Positions 16,868-26,484 are shown, counted from the first letter of the stretch. The stretch: DNA of 64,000 bases from Candidatus Epulonipiscioides gigas (GCA_001983555.1 LJHE01000060.1:1-64000); one strand, 5' to 3'. The notes: generated by a model not told the origin, from the sequence alone. Numbers and translations are program-made.

Positions 16868-18194
16868 AGAAAAAATTATGAAACCATATATTTTAACGGT
16901 TCTCCTAGTTCCAATTACAATATTTTTTCTTTTTAACTTAATTGTTAGTCAATATAAGAATTTTCAGGCTGAAAAAGATTTAACAGCAACTGTAAGAAGA
17001 GTTGCTGAAAATTTAAAATCAACAACTGTTTCTATGCCAGATTTTATGCGACTTTTAAAAACAGGTCCTTCTATGACAAAAATAGAATTAATTATTTATG
17101 ATGGAGCTGGTGAATTTATAAAATTTTCTGGTAATTTAAATAATTTTGTAACAGAAGAAATTGCAAATAAAGCATATGATGTTCTTAAAGATTTAGATTT
17201 AAATCAAATGGCAATTTTTGAAATAGACAGAGAAAAGTATTATGCTATGGAAGTAAAATACGATGGCAATTTAAAAAATGAAAAAATAATTTATATAACT
17301 AAAGGTTTAATATTAGATGATTTTGTTTTTATGGTAAATACATTTTTAATATTAGTTTCATGTATTGTTATTTTTATTACTCTTTTGATTATTCAAAAAA
17401 TTACAGAATCAATTGTATCACCAATAGAAACAATTATAGCAACAGTAGAGAATATGAGCGCCACAGAAGTCTTAGAGATAAATACAAAAACAGATTCTAT
17501 TGAACTTTCTAAACTTACAACAGAAATCAATTTTTTAAATAAGCGTATATATGATTTTCAGAAATCTCAAAAACTTTTTTTACAAAATGCTTCTCATCAA
17601 ATACGCACTCCTTTAATGAGCATACAAGGTTATTCTGATGGTTTAGAAATGGGTGTTTTTAAAGATACAAAATCAACTGCAAAACTTATTTCAAAACAAA
17701 CTACAAAGCTCACCAATCTTGTTAATAGTTTATTAACTTTAGCACGAGCAGAAAATTTTAAAGAAAATGAAAAGTTAGAAACATTAAATTTAAGTATGTT
17801 TTTAGAAGAAACTATTAATGATTATGAAATAATGGCAAATCAAAAAAATATTGAACTAGTCTTAAATATAGAAGATGATATTTTGATTGTTGGAAATAGT
17901 GAACTTTTAAATGGAATAATCGGAAATATCTTGTCTAATGCTCTTAGATATGCAAAAAAGACTATAGCAGTAAGCCTACAAACAAAAATGGAACAAGCTA
18001 TTATTATTATCAAAGATGATGGAGCTGGATTTATAGAAAATATAGATATATTTGAGCGCTTTGTTAAAGGAGCAAATGGTAATTTTGGACTTGGTCTTGC
18101 CATTGCAAAAACAGCAGTTGAAGTTTTGGATGGACAAATTTATGCAACAAATAGCTCAGGAGCAAAATTCACAATAGTTTTACCAAAATTATAG
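16854..18194 (+). CDS. Sensor histidine kinase 2
   Basis: A membrane kinase of 446 residues: a first span at about 14-32, an extracytoplasmic sensor of ~120 residues, a second span at about 158-180, a HAMP linker, then the H-box S-H-Q-I-R-T-P-L-M with His248. The catalytic domain is complete: N-box N-I-L-S-N-A-L-R-Y, G1 D-D-G-A-G-F, F-box I-F-E-R-F-V-K-G, G2 G-L-G-L-A-I-A-K. GGAGG precedes the ATG. Unlike the first kinase in this window, all ATP-binding motifs are present. The signal sensed is unknown. Confidence 0.92.
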   Translation: MKSLREKIMKPYILTVLLVPITIFFLFNLIVSQYKNFQAEKDLTATVRRVAENLKSTTVSMPDFMRLLKTGPSMTKIELIIYDGAGEFIKFSGNLNNFVTEEIANKAYDVLKDLDLNQMAIFEIDREKYYAMEVKYDGNLKNEKIIYITKGLILDDFVFMVNTFLILVSCIVIFITLLIIQKITESIVSPIETIIATVENMSATEVLEINTKTDSIELSKLTTEINFLNKRIYDFQKSQKLFLQNASHQIRTPLMSIQGYSDGLEMGVFKDTKSTAKLISKQTTKLTNLVNSLLTLARAENFKENEKLETLNLSMFLEETINDYEIMANQKNIELVLNIEDDILIVGNSELLNGIIGNILSNALRYAKKTIAVSLQTKMEQAIIIIKDDGAGFIENIDIFERFVKGANGNFGLGLAIAKTAVEVLDGQIYATNSSGAKFTIVLPKL

Positions 18195-18211
18195 TCTTTT
18201 TGAGATAATGT

Positions 18212-18240
18212 TTGACAAATACAAATTAAATAAATAAAAT
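18212..18240 (+). promoter_or_regulatory. Sigma-A promoter of cinA-recA
   Basis: A perfect TTGACA (18212-18217), 17-base spacer and TAAAAT (18235-18240), 60 bases before cinA. I do not see a GAAC-N4-GTTC-type LexA box across it. Confidence 0.75.
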
Positions 18241-18300
18241 GTTCTAAGTAGAAAAGAAGATAAACAAATAATAATTAATTAGAAAGAAGGTTTATATGAC

Positions 18301-19542
18301 ATGAAAATTGAATTAATTGCCGTAGGAAATGAAGTTGTATATGGACATACCATAAACACAAATGCAAGTTATATGTCTAGTGAGCTAGAAAAATATGGTG
18401 TTGAAGTATGTTATCACACTGCAATAAGAGATAAAAAAGAAGATATTTACAATGCATTAGATGTTGCAAGAGCAAGAGTTGATACAATTATATTATGTGG
18501 TGGATTAGGACCAACAAAGGATGATTTAACAAAAGAAGTTGTAAGTGAATATTTTGGACTTGAGCTCATTTTAAATGAAGAAGCTTATGATGAAATTAAA
18601 GACTTTTTCAAAAGATTACAAAAGCCAATGCTCGATACAAACTATAAACAAGCTTTGTTACCTACAACTTCAAGCCTTATTCCAAACAAAAATGGGACTG
18701 CTCCAGGCTGTGTATTTGAAAAAGATGGTATAACTGTGTCACTTTTTCCAGGTCCTCCACGAGAGCTACGACCTATGTTTGAATATTATATAAATAATTT
18801 TGTAATTAAAAATCTTGATACTATATGTTTAACAGAAGAAGTTAGACTTCTTGGAATAGGAGAAAGTTTCATTGCTGACGAAATAGATGACCTTCTTGGT
18901 GTGTTTAAAGAAAAAAATGTTGAGGTTGCTCCATATTTAGGAGAAGGATTTGTAAGTATTCGTCTTAAAGGATATGGTCAAGATGAAATTATAATCCGAG
19001 AAAATATCAATTATTATAAAAAACAAGTTCAAGAAAGATTAAAAAAATTTGTTATTGGCGATACTAAAAAGGTAGCAGAAGAATTAGTTTATGACATACT
19101 ATTAGAAAAATCTTTTACAATCAGTACTGCTGAATCTTGCACTGGTGGGCTATTAGCTTCAAGGATAGTAAACATAAGTGGAGCGTCTAATATTTTTAAT
19201 GAAGGATTTGTAACCTATTCTAATGAAGCAAAAATTAAAACATTAGGGGTAAATAAAGATACTATTGAAAAATATGGTGCAGTAAGTGAAGAAGTAGCTC
19301 GTGAAATGGCGTTAAGCGTACAAAAATTAACTAGCTCGGATGTTGCTCTTTCAACAACAGGAATTGCAGGTCCAACAGGTGGAACACAAGAAAAACCTGT
19401 GGGTCTTATATATATAGGTATTGCAATAAAAGAAAATTTATATTGTTATAAAGTAAATTTATATGGTACAAGAGGAGAAATAAGGAGTCTTACTACTGCG
19501 TATGCTTTGCAATATTTAGCAAAACATTTACAAAATATGTAA
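18301..19542 (+). CDS. cinA: CinA: competence/damage-inducible protein, nicotinamide-nucleotide amidase
   Basis: A full-length two-domain CinA, 413 residues. The N-terminal MoCF-biosynthesis-like domain shows G-N-E-V-V-Y-G-H-T-I-N-T-N, G-G-L-G-P-T-K-D-D-L-T and F-P-G-P-P-R-E-L. The C-terminal amidase domain shows T-A-E-S-C-T-G-G near 275 and S-T-T-G-I-A-G-P-T-G-G near 355. The enzyme deamidates NMN in pyridine-nucleotide salvage, and the N-terminal domain hydrolyses ADP-ribose. Directly upstream of recA, the classic Firmicute arrangement and the likely source of its link to competence and DNA damage. Confidence 0.95.
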   Translation: MKIELIAVGNEVVYGHTINTNASYMSSELEKYGVEVCYHTAIRDKKEDIYNALDVARARVDTIILCGGLGPTKDDLTKEVVSEYFGLELILNEEAYDEIKDFFKRLQKPMLDTNYKQALLPTTSSLIPNKNGTAPGCVFEKDGITVSLFPGPPRELRPMFEYYINNFVIKNLDTICLTEEVRLLGIGESFIADEIDDLLGVFKEKNVEVAPYLGEGFVSIRLKGYGQDEIIIRENINYYKKQVQERLKKFVIGDTKKVAEELVYDILLEKSFTISTAESCTGGLLASRIVNISGASNIFNEGFVTYSNEAKIKTLGVNKDTIEKYGAVSEEVAREMALSVQKLTSSDVALSTTGIAGPTGGTQEKPVGLIYIGIAIKENLYCYKVNLYGTRGEIRSLTTAYALQYLAKHLQNM

Positions 19543-19602
19543 GATGTAGTTTATTCTCCTGTAGAGTTACAATTTTAAAAAATAATTTTTTAAGGAGAAA
19601 AA

Positions 19603-20670
19603 ATGAATCCAGATGCACTAAGAGCAGTTGAAGAAGCTGTAGCAAAAATTGAAAAAAAATTTGGAAAAGGCTCCATAATGAAACTTGGAGATGCAGTAAC
19701 TACTAAAGTCAAAACATTTTCTACAGGTGCAATAAGTTTAGATATTGCACTAGGAGCAGGTGGGATACCAGTAGGGCGAATTGTAGAAGTTTTTGGACCA
19801 GAATCTTCTGGAAAAACAACTTTAACTCTGCATATGATTGCAGAAGTACAAAAAAGTGGTGGTATAGCAGCATTTATTGATGCTGAGCATGCCCTAGACC
19901 CAACTTATGCACAAAAACTTGGAGTAAATATAGAGGAGCTTTATATTTCACAGCCAGATAATGGCGAACAAGCACTTGAAATAGCCGAAACAATGGCACG
20001 CTCACAAGCAATTAATATAATAGTTATTGACTCTGTAGCTGCTCTTGTTCCTCGTGCAGAAATTGATGGAAATATGGGAGATGCTCATGTTGGCTTACAA
20101 GCAAGACTTATGTCACAAGCTCTTAGAAAGCTTACAGGAGCAGTTAATAAATCAAATTGTACAATAATATTTATTAACCAATTAAGAGAAAAAGTGGGTA
20201 TAATGTTTGGTAGCCCTGAAACAACTCCAGGAGGACGAGCATTAAAGTTTTATTCTTCTATTAGACTTGATATTAGAAAAGCAGAGACCATTAAAAATGC
20301 GACTGATATAATAGGAAGTAAAACTCGTGTAAAAGTTGTGAAAAATAAAATTGCTCCTCCATTTAAACAAGCAGAATTTGATATTATTTATGGCGAAGGA
20401 ATTTCCACAATCGGCGATATATTAGACACCGCAGTTAATATTGATATTGTAAATAAAAGTGGCTCTTGGTATTCATATAAGGATGCAAAAATTGGTCAGG
20501 GTAGAGAAAATGCAAAAATTTATTTACAACAAAATCTAACTATCTTACAAGAAATAGATGAAGCAGTTAGAACTTATTATACTTTTAAAAATAATTTAGA
20601 ACTAGACGAAATAGACCAATTAGAAGAAATAGACCAATTAGAAGAATTTGACAATGCGTCAAATATATAA
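19603..20670 (+). CDS. recA: RecA recombinase
   Basis: The strand-exchange ATPase for homologous recombination and LexA cleavage, 355 residues. Walker A is G-P-E-S-S-G-K-T at 65-72. Other marks are I-D-A-E-H-A-L-D-P, the Walker [18 protein letters not shown] (loop region and DNA binding) and [15 protein letters not shown] precedes the ATG. The acidic C-terminal tail is extended by a duplicated E-I-D-Q-L-E unit, encoded by an 18-base direct repeat; the tail modulates DNA binding in other RecAs, so the duplication may be neutral. Confidence 0.98.
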   Translation: MNPDALRAVEEAVAKIEKKFGKGSIMKLGDAVTTKVKTFSTGAISLDIALGAGGIPVGRIVEVFGPESSGKTTLTLHMIAEVQKSGGIAAFIDAEHALDPTYAQKLGVNIEELYISQPDNGEQALEIAETMARSQAINIIVIDSVAALVPRAEIDGNMGDAHVGLQARLMSQALRKLTGAVNKSNCTIIFINQLREKVGIMFGSPETTPGGRALKFYSSIRLDIRKAETIKNATDIIGSKTRVKVVKNKIAPPFKQAEFDIIYGEGISTIGDILDTAVNIDIVNKSGSWYSYKDAKIGQGRENAKIYLQQNLTILQEIDEAVRTYYTFKNNLELDEIDQLEEIDQLEEFDNASNI

Positions 20671-20671
20671 A

Positions 20672-20710
20672 AATAAGGACGGTTATATTAGCCGTTCTTA
20701 TTTTGTTTTA
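20672..20710 (+). terminator. Intrinsic terminator of recA
   Basis: A 14-bp stem with G-T pairs (arms 20672-20685 and 20689-20702, 3-base loop) runs into TTTTGTTTT. Confidence 0.85.
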
Positions 20711-20763
20711 ATTTTTGTAACAAAGATACATTAAAAACGTTACTTATTTGTAACATTTGTCTA

Positions 20764-20792
20764 TTGACAAATAATGGTAATAATTATATAAT
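20764..20792 (+). promoter_or_regulatory. Consensus sigma-A promoter for the secreted CBM-like gene cluster
   Basis: A perfect TTGACA (20764-20769), exactly 17 bases, and a perfect TATAAT (20787-20792). Such full-consensus promoters drive abundant transcripts. Predicted start near 20799, about 350 bases upstream of the first gene. Confidence 0.8.
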
Positions 20793-20934
20793 TAACTCAT
20801 GGTATTAATATCCAATCACTATTCTAAACAAATATACTTTGTTTAATCAGAATTTTTTAGTATTTTTATTGTCTACATAAGTATATTATAAAGAACATTT
20901 TCAATTTAATTATGAAAGGAGCCTATAATTAAAT

Positions 20935-21126
20935 AATTAGTAAAAATACTTAATTTTATAATGATAAAAATTATTATTTTTAGTAATTTTAACATAATTC
21001 AAACAATAGAATTTATATTCCAGAAATTTCAAAATCAGTTATAACAGGTGTTTCTCGTCGTCGTATATTATTGATAATATTGAAATAACTCATTCACCTG
21101 TAAAATAATCTGAAATTGAATTTCTC
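20935..21126 (+). promoter_or_regulatory. Structured 5' leader of the CBM-like cluster
   Basis: Two long stem-loops lie in the leader. First: arms 20935-20948 and 20975-20988 match at 13 of 14 positions and lead into TTTT. Second: arms about 21022-21050 and 21095-21125 are complementary over most of their length, with an unbroken ACAGGTG/CACCTGT core and an inner 45-base loop containing CTCGTCGTCG. The second ends 11 bases before the GGGGG ribosome site. I match it to no known riboswitch class. It could be an attenuator, a sensor or a protective structure. The rest of 20704-21151 holds no ORF. Confidence 0.5.
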
Positions 21127-21151
21127 AATTAAAAAATAGGGGGAATTTATA

Positions 21152-21823
21152 ATGAAAAAATTTACAAGTTTAGCAATCGCAACAATTATCTCTTTAGGAA
21201 GTTTTACAACAGTTATGGCAACAGCTCCAGCTCCAGCAGTAACAATGCCATTCCCAGTAGTATCTTTTGAAGCGGCTGAAACTGGTTGGAATGTAACAGG
21301 TCCATTATCAGCACATGAAGTTGTAACAAATGCAGGTGTTGTTGCTGGAACTCAAGCTCTTAAAGTAACTGCAACAGCTCGTCAAACAACAGATTGGAAC
21401 AACCTAACTAAACTTAATATTATGCCCGCTGGTCAAATTTGGAATGCGGGTGTTGGAAATGTAATAGTTGCAACTGTAACAAATCCAGATACTGTAAATG
21501 ATCTTCAAATTAGATGGAACATAACAGATAACAAAGGAAATACAAGAATGATGTTCTTCCTAGTCCCAGCAGGTCAAACTAAAGAACTTACGGTTGATTC
21601 AGTAAGAATGGGTGAGCCAGGCGTAGTAAGTGCATCTTGGACAGGTGATGGATATGCTCAAAAAGGATTTGACCCAACTTGTATTAAAGCAATGAGCTTC
21701 TATGTAGCAGAACCAGAAGTTGAAAAAGTTATGAAAGGTGTTACAAGTCCAGCTTATATAATTGATAATATTACAGTTAAACCAGCTCCTGCAGCAGTTC
21801 CTGTTACATTACCATTAAAATAA
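21152..21823 (+). CDS. Secreted agarase-CBM-like protein 1 (single domain)
   Basis: A 223-residue secreted protein: signal peptide of about 23 residues ending V-M-A, a short A/P linker, then one ~170-residue beta-rich domain. The domain begins F-P-V-V-S-F-E and ends P-A-Y-I-I-D-N-I-T-V, resembling the agarase CBM-like domain found N-terminally in marine agarases (F-E...V-T-N-P...I-D-N-I pattern). No catalytic module, lipobox, LPxTG or S-layer domain is present, so it would be released or held non-covalently. It is first in a cluster of three paralogs preceding a GH86-like enzyme. Likely role: binding algal galactan. I infer function from fold-like patterns only. Confidence 0.65.
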   Translation: MKKFTSLAIATIISLGSFTTVMATAPAPAVTMPFPVVSFEAAETGWNVTGPLSAHEVVTNAGVVAGTQALKVTATARQTTDWNNLTKLNIMPAGQIWNAGVGNVIVATVTNPDTVNDLQIRWNITDNKGNTRMMFFLVPAGQTKELTVDSVRMGEPGVVSASWTGDGYAQKGFDPTCIKAMSFYVAEPEVEKVMKGVTSPAYIIDNITVKPAPAAVPVTLPLK

Positions 21824-21849
21824 AAACTTATAATTGATACAAATCCTAT

Positions 21850-21890
21850 CCCTTTATTAGCTTTATCTAAAGTTAATAGAGGGTCTTATT
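21850..21890 (+). terminator. Long hairpin after CBM-like protein 1
   Basis: A 16-bp stem without mismatches (two G-T pairs; arms 21850-21865 and 21868-21883) with a two-base loop, followed by TCTTATT. The weak T-tract suggests partial termination or a 3'-end stabiliser rather than a full stop. Confidence 0.55.
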
Positions 21891-21969
21891 CAATCAACTT
21901 AATAAAATTTATCCATATTATTATAGAAAGAAAAATACTTATAAAGTTAACCTTAAGGGGGAAAAAATA

Positions 21970-23142
21970 ATGAAAAAATTTACAACATTAGTTTTAGCAG
22001 GTTTTATTGCATTCGGCAATTTAGGTACAGTTTATGCGGCGGCTCCAGTAGCAGCTCCGCTAACACCAACTACTTTTAACACTATTTCATTTGAAGATGG
22101 AGAAGCAGTAAATTGGCAAGTAACCGGTCCTAATGCAACAAAAGAAGTTGTTACAAATAGTGCTACACAAGGAGTAAAAGCACTTAAAGTTAATATGACT
22201 GCACGCGCACAAGATGCAAAAAACATAACAAAACTTATCGCAACTCCACCTGCTGGAACTGTTTGGAATATTGGAGCAGGTAATTCGCTTTCTGCCTCTG
22301 TAACAAATCCTGGAACAGAGTTAATTCAACTTAGAGCAACTATAAAGGATACAAAAGGCAATTCAAGAATGGCATACTTCTCAATTGCTCCAGGTGTTTC
22401 TACAGATATTGTGTTAGATGCTGAAAAACTTGGTACCCCTGGTGTTTCAACACAACTTTGGCAAGGTGATGGATATTCAGGAAAAGGTGTTGACCCATCT
22501 TGTATTAAAAGTATAGAATTCTATTTTTCTGAAAATGAAGCTGTAGTAATGAAAGGTGTAACTAGTGCCTCTTACATAATTGATAACATTAAAGTGGTTA
22601 CTCCACCAGAAATTCTAACATTCCCAACAACATCTTTTGAAGCAGGTGAAACAAAGTGGTCAGTTACAGGTCCAACATCTAAAAAAGAAATTGTTAAAAC
22701 AGGAGCAGTTGATGGTGTTAACGCATTAAAAGTTACTGCCACTACTCGTCAAACAGACTGGACTAAATTAACTACATTAAATATAATTCCAAAAGGCGAA
22801 ACTTGGGATATGGGAACAGCTACAATGATTACAGCTCATGTCACTAATGAGAATGATTATTTAGTTCAAATTAGAGTTAATCTTAAAGATGCATCAGGTA
22901 ATGCTCGTATGGCATATTTCTCAGTTCCACCAAAATCTAATAAAGAAATTGTAATAGATGCTGAAAGAATTGGAACACCAGGTGTTAAAAATGAATCTTG
23001 GAAGGGTGATGGATACAACGGCACAGGAGTTGATAAATCTGCTCTTACAAAAGTTGAATTTTTCATATCTGAGCCAGAAGCTGCTGTAATGAAAGGTATT
23101 ACGAGCCCATCATATATAATTGATAATATTCGAGCGAAATAA
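21970..23142 (+). CDS. Secreted agarase-CBM-like protein 2 (two domains)
   Basis: A 390-residue secreted protein with signal peptide ending V-Y-A and two tandem copies of the same ~175-residue domain (about 35-210 and 218-390). Each copy has S-F-E at its start, W-x-V-T-G-P, K-A/A-L-K-V, V-T-N, G-T-P-G-V with W-x-G-D-G-Y shortly after, and M-K-G-(V/I)-T-S with Y-I-I-D-N-I at the end. The repeated W-x-G-D-G-Y and D-N-I blocks are the most conserved and may form the ligand or metal site. Tandem domains usually give avidity for polysaccharide. No enzyme module is attached. GGGGG precedes the ATG. Confidence 0.65.
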   Translation: MKKFTTLVLAGFIAFGNLGTVYAAAPVAAPLTPTTFNTISFEDGEAVNWQVTGPNATKEVVTNSATQGVKALKVNMTARAQDAKNITKLIATPPAGTVWNIGAGNSLSASVTNPGTELIQLRATIKDTKGNSRMAYFSIAPGVSTDIVLDAEKLGTPGVSTQLWQGDGYSGKGVDPSCIKSIEFYFSENEAVVMKGVTSASYIIDNIKVVTPPEILTFPTTSFEAGETKWSVTGPTSKKEIVKTGAVDGVNALKVTATTRQTDWTKLTTLNIIPKGETWDMGTATMITAHVTNENDYLVQIRVNLKDASGNARMAYFSVPPKSNKEIVIDAERIGTPGVKNESWKGDGYNGTGVDKSALTKVEFFISEPEAAVMKGITSPSYIIDNIRAK

Positions 23143-23175
23143 ATTATTATTTTATTTGAAAGGAATGATTATTTT

Positions 23176-23838
23176 ATGAAAAAATTTATGACAATGGCAA
23201 TAACTGCAATGATGGCATTTACAACTGTAATGGCAACAGAACCAGCTCCTGCTCCAGTTGTACCTGCAGTGGTTAATTTTCCGCTAGTATCATTTGAAGA
23301 AGAAGTTCCTACTTGGACCGTAGCGGGAGGTTCGTTTACACAAGAGCTCACAACAACAGAAGGTGTAGTAAATGGAACTAAAGCATTAAAAGTTGCATTA
23401 ACAGCACGTTCAACAGATTGGAACCAACGTAACAATGTTTCTATTATTCCACCATCTCAAATTTGGTCTATTCCAGCAGGTAAAGTAATGGTAGCAAGCG
23501 TTACAAATCCTCTTGATGTGCCTATTCAACTTAGATGTAACATAAAAGATACCGCAAACAATACTAGAATGACTTTCTGGTCTATTCCAGCTAAAACCAC
23601 TCGTGAGCTCGTATGGGATGCAGAAGAATTTGGCACAATAGGTGTAGCAAATGGAAAATGGCAAGAAGATGGTTTTGCTCAAAAAGGAGTTGACCCAACA
23701 GCAATATCAGCAATAACATTCTATATGGCAGAGCCAGAGCTAGAAAAAGTTATGCCAGGTCTTGCAGCACCAGTTTATATTCTTGATAATATTACAATAA
23801 AAGATGCTCCGCCAGCGTCAGTAGTACCAGCAAAATAG
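23176..23838 (+). CDS. Secreted agarase-CBM-like protein 3 (single domain)
   Basis: A 220-residue secreted paralog, 33 bases after protein 2, with signal peptide ending V-M-A, an A/P/V linker and one domain. It is the most diverged: the W-x-G-D-G-Y block reads W-Q-E-D-G-F, T-P-G-V is T-I-G-V, and the end is V-Y-I-L-D-N-I. The changed residues suggest a different ligand preference. Proteins 2 and 3 are probably cotranscribed, with a good terminator after 3. Confidence 0.65.
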   Translation: MKKFMTMAITAMMAFTTVMATEPAPAPVVPAVVNFPLVSFEEEVPTWTVAGGSFTQELTTTEGVVNGTKALKVALTARSTDWNQRNNVSIIPPSQIWSIPAGKVMVASVTNPLDVPIQLRCNIKDTANNTRMTFWSIPAKTTRELVWDAEEFGTIGVANGKWQEDGFAQKGVDPTAISAITFYMAEPELEKVMPGLAAPVYILDNITIKDAPPASVVPAK

Positions 23839-23846
23839 TAAAAATA

Positions 23847-23880
23847 AGGGATGTGGATAAAATAAACCGCATCCCTATAT
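23847..23880 (+). terminator. Terminator after CBM-like protein 3
   Basis: A 10-bp stem AGGGATGTGG / CCGCATCCCT (one G-T pair) with a 10-base A-rich loop, followed by an AT-rich ATATTTAT tail. Confidence 0.65.
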
Positions 23881-24006
23881 TTATATATAGAGATATTCAT
23901 AAAAATTAAATAAAGTAAATGAAAAAAGGTATAGCCAAATTTTCTTATATTAGAATGAGCAATAATGTCTATTACTATTATAATTAGTTGAAAGGAACAA
24001 GTTTAT

Positions 24007-26463
24007 ATGAAAAAATTTAAATGGATTATATTATCACTATTTATTATGGGCGGAGCAAGTCTATCTGCAAGCGAATTACCCCCAAATATTTTAGAAAATG
24101 CTCGATGTTTTGAGCTAATTGACGACATTACAACAGATTATACTAATAAATTTAGTTCGTTTAATCCAGCAGGATATATTACAAAAGTAAATGGCGAAAA
24201 AAATTTACAAAAACTGACATTTTTTTATCCAACAGAACCACTTGTAGTAAACGGTCAAAACGATATAGACTTACCAGCGGATGCATCAAGTATAATGCGA
24301 TTTTTCACTAATTTCTACTATGTTGGAGATTTTGAAAATGGAAATGCAATGAAATTATATATAGTTAGTCCAGATGGAAAAGAACATCTTTTAAATAATC
24401 ATGGTAATTCTTGGGGAAGTGTTGGCAAAAAAGTATCACATGGTCCAATAAGTGAAACTGCACATCTGCCAGCAGGAGCTCCAACATCTCAGATAGATTA
24501 TTCAGGCTATAAGCTAAGATTTAAAGGAGAAGGAACTGTTGCTCAAGTTTATTTATGGAACCATTCAGGAATTGCAACAGAATACGATGCATTAGCTTAT
24601 GGTGTAATAGGAGCAGATTTACCAATAGAAGAAGTTAAGATAAAAATTGATACAAAAACAAATCTTATTTTAGATGGGCATGGAGAATTTGAGGCAGATG
24701 TGTATAAAAATTTACATGCAACTCCAATTTCGCTCATGAGCAATACAACAGAGATAACCAGCAATGATAAAATATCTTCTAAAGCATATGAAGATTGGGG
24801 ATTTGAGGCGGCAAGAGGAACATATCGCTTTCAAAGTTTTGAAGAATCAAAACTTATTACACAAGGAGATAATGGCTATAGTAAAATAGAAGATGCTCTG
24901 TATGAACAATATCAGCCAAATCCTAAACTTCAGCAAAAATTTCAAAATTTATTTCCCACAATTGGCAATGATTATGTTGCTACTTTTGATGGTTGGCCAA
25001 GTTGGCAATGGGAAAAAGGCATTACAGTTGATAAACTAAGTGCAAGCCCAGCATATGAATATTTTGATGCAGCTGCTGATATAGCCGCTCATATAGTAAA
25101 GGCATTCAATACTAAATTTGGAGATTATGCTCCAAAATATATTGAAGTAAAAAATGAACCCACTATACCTAATGAATGGCACTTTTTTAATACTGAAAGT
25201 AAAGATGTAGCTTGGAATTATTTAGAAGAGTTTCATAATAAAATGGCAGATGCTATACACGAGCTAAATCCAAATACACTAGTGGGCGGACCTTCGAGCG
25301 CATTTATGTATCTTGAAAACGATAATTTTAATGAAGCAAAGTATCAGCTCGATTTTATAGATGCTACTAAAAATAGTTTGGATTGGTATTCTCATCATTT
25401 TTATGAAAATTCAAATTTATTGGTAAATGGCCGTAAAGATAATTCAGATGGGTTTTTAAGTGGCAGATTTGAAGCAGTTATGGATTTACTTATTGGACAT
25501 ATGGAAAATACTGATAATATTAAGCCATTTTTAATTACAGAAGCAGGAAATTACAATAATCTTCATACAGATATTGATTACTTTCAAAAACTCACTGCGT
25601 ACAATGGCTATATGTTAAGATTTATGGATTATCCAGAAGTTGTTGATATGTATGTGCCATATTTATATGCTCTTGCAGGTTGGGCGGCTGATAGAAACAT
25701 CAATTTATATCAATTCGTGAACAGTAAAAATCAAAATCAAGGAATAAAAGATCAAATGACATATGCAGAAGCATATGTGGATATTTGGAAAGATTTTGAT
25801 GGCAAGTATATTTTATCCGATGTTGTTGCAAATGATGAGCTCGTGGAAGAAAGGGTATTTACTAAGGCAGTTCGAGATGGAGATACAATATATTTGGCAG
25901 TTCACAATTTAAATCCTGCTCGTGTTGAGCTTGATTTAGATTTTGGAGCAAATATTGTAAGCGCTTCTAAAAAACAATCTTATTTAGAAAATGCTGAGCT
26001 CTATTACAAAGAAGAAATAGTAGAAGACTTAGATAATATTTATATGCGAGCTCAAGAAATGGCAATGTTTGAAATCAAATTACAAGAAGGCACAGCATTT
26101 GATGGAGCTCTTGCAAGAGAATCTTATTATTCGACACAACAACTTGTAGATAGTGGAGCAAATAAAATTTTCACGATAAATGTCGATTCTTTTGATAATG
26201 CAAAAAATGAAGTTGCTACTTTAAGAGTAAATTTTGGACGTGAAACTCGAGGATTTGATGGTCATATGGACGTTAGCATAAATGGGACACATATAGGTAC
26301 AAGGAGCTTAGAATACACCAATAAAAGCGGAGATATATTTACGTTTATGGATTTTGATATACCAGATACTTCTGCTATAAAATATGGTGAAAATGAAATA
26401 ACTGTATCTATGCCAACTGGTGGCGTTATATCAAATGTAAAGCTCATAAATTATTATCGCTAA
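24007..26463 (+). CDS. Secreted GH86-like beta-agarase/porphyranase
   Basis: A secreted glycoside hydrolase of 818 residues; the signal peptide ends near S-L-S-A. An N-terminal beta-domain (about 25-215) is followed by a (beta/alpha)8 catalytic domain with R-G-T-Y-R-F near 280 and D-G-W-P-S-W-Q-W near 327. The acid/base is probably Glu384 in E-V-K-N-E-P and the nucleophile Glu512 in L-I-T-E-A-G-N-Y. C-terminal beta-domains end in I-N-Y-Y-R. The motif set and length match GH86, whose known members cut agarose or porphyran of red algae. It is preceded by three CBM-like secreted proteins. Agar versus porphyran cannot be told from sequence. GAAAGGAAC precedes the ATG. Confidence 0.75.
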   Translation: MKKFKWIILSLFIMGGASLSASELPPNILENARCFELIDDITTDYTNKFSSFNPAGYITKVNGEKNLQKLTFFYPTEPLVVNGQNDIDLPADASSIMRFFTNFYYVGDFENGNAMKLYIVSPDGKEHLLNNHGNSWGSVGKKVSHGPISETAHLPAGAPTSQIDYSGYKLRFKGEGTVAQVYLWNHSGIATEYDALAYGVIGADLPIEEVKIKIDTKTNLILDGHGEFEADVYKNLHATPISLMSNTTEITSNDKISSKAYEDWGFEAARGTYRFQSFEESKLITQGDNGYSKIEDALYEQYQPNPKLQQKFQNLFPTIGNDYVATFDGWPSWQWEKGITVDKLSASPAYEYFDAAADIAAHIVKAFNTKFGDYAPKYIEVKNEPTIPNEWHFFNTESKDVAWNYLEEFHNKMADAIHELNPNTLVGGPSSAFMYLENDNFNEAKYQLDFIDATKNSLDWYSHHFYENSNLLVNGRKDNSDGFLSGRFEAVMDLLIGHMENTDNIKPFLITEAGNYNNLHTDIDYFQKLTAYNGYMLRFMDYPEVVDMYVPYLYALAGWAADRNINLYQFVNSKNQNQGIKDQMTYAEAYVDIWKDFDGKYILSDVVANDELVEERVFTKAVRDGDTIYLAVHNLNPARVELDLDFGANIVSASKKQSYLENAELYYKEEIVEDLDNIYMRAQEMAMFEIKLQEGTAFDGALARESYYSTQQLVDSGANKIFTINVDSFDNAKNEVATLRVNFGRETRGFDGHMDVSINGTHIGTRSLEYTNKSGDIFTFMDFDIPDTSAIKYGENEITVSMPTGGVISNVKLINYYR

Positions 26464-26484
26464 TATTGTTTGTGCTTATAAGAC

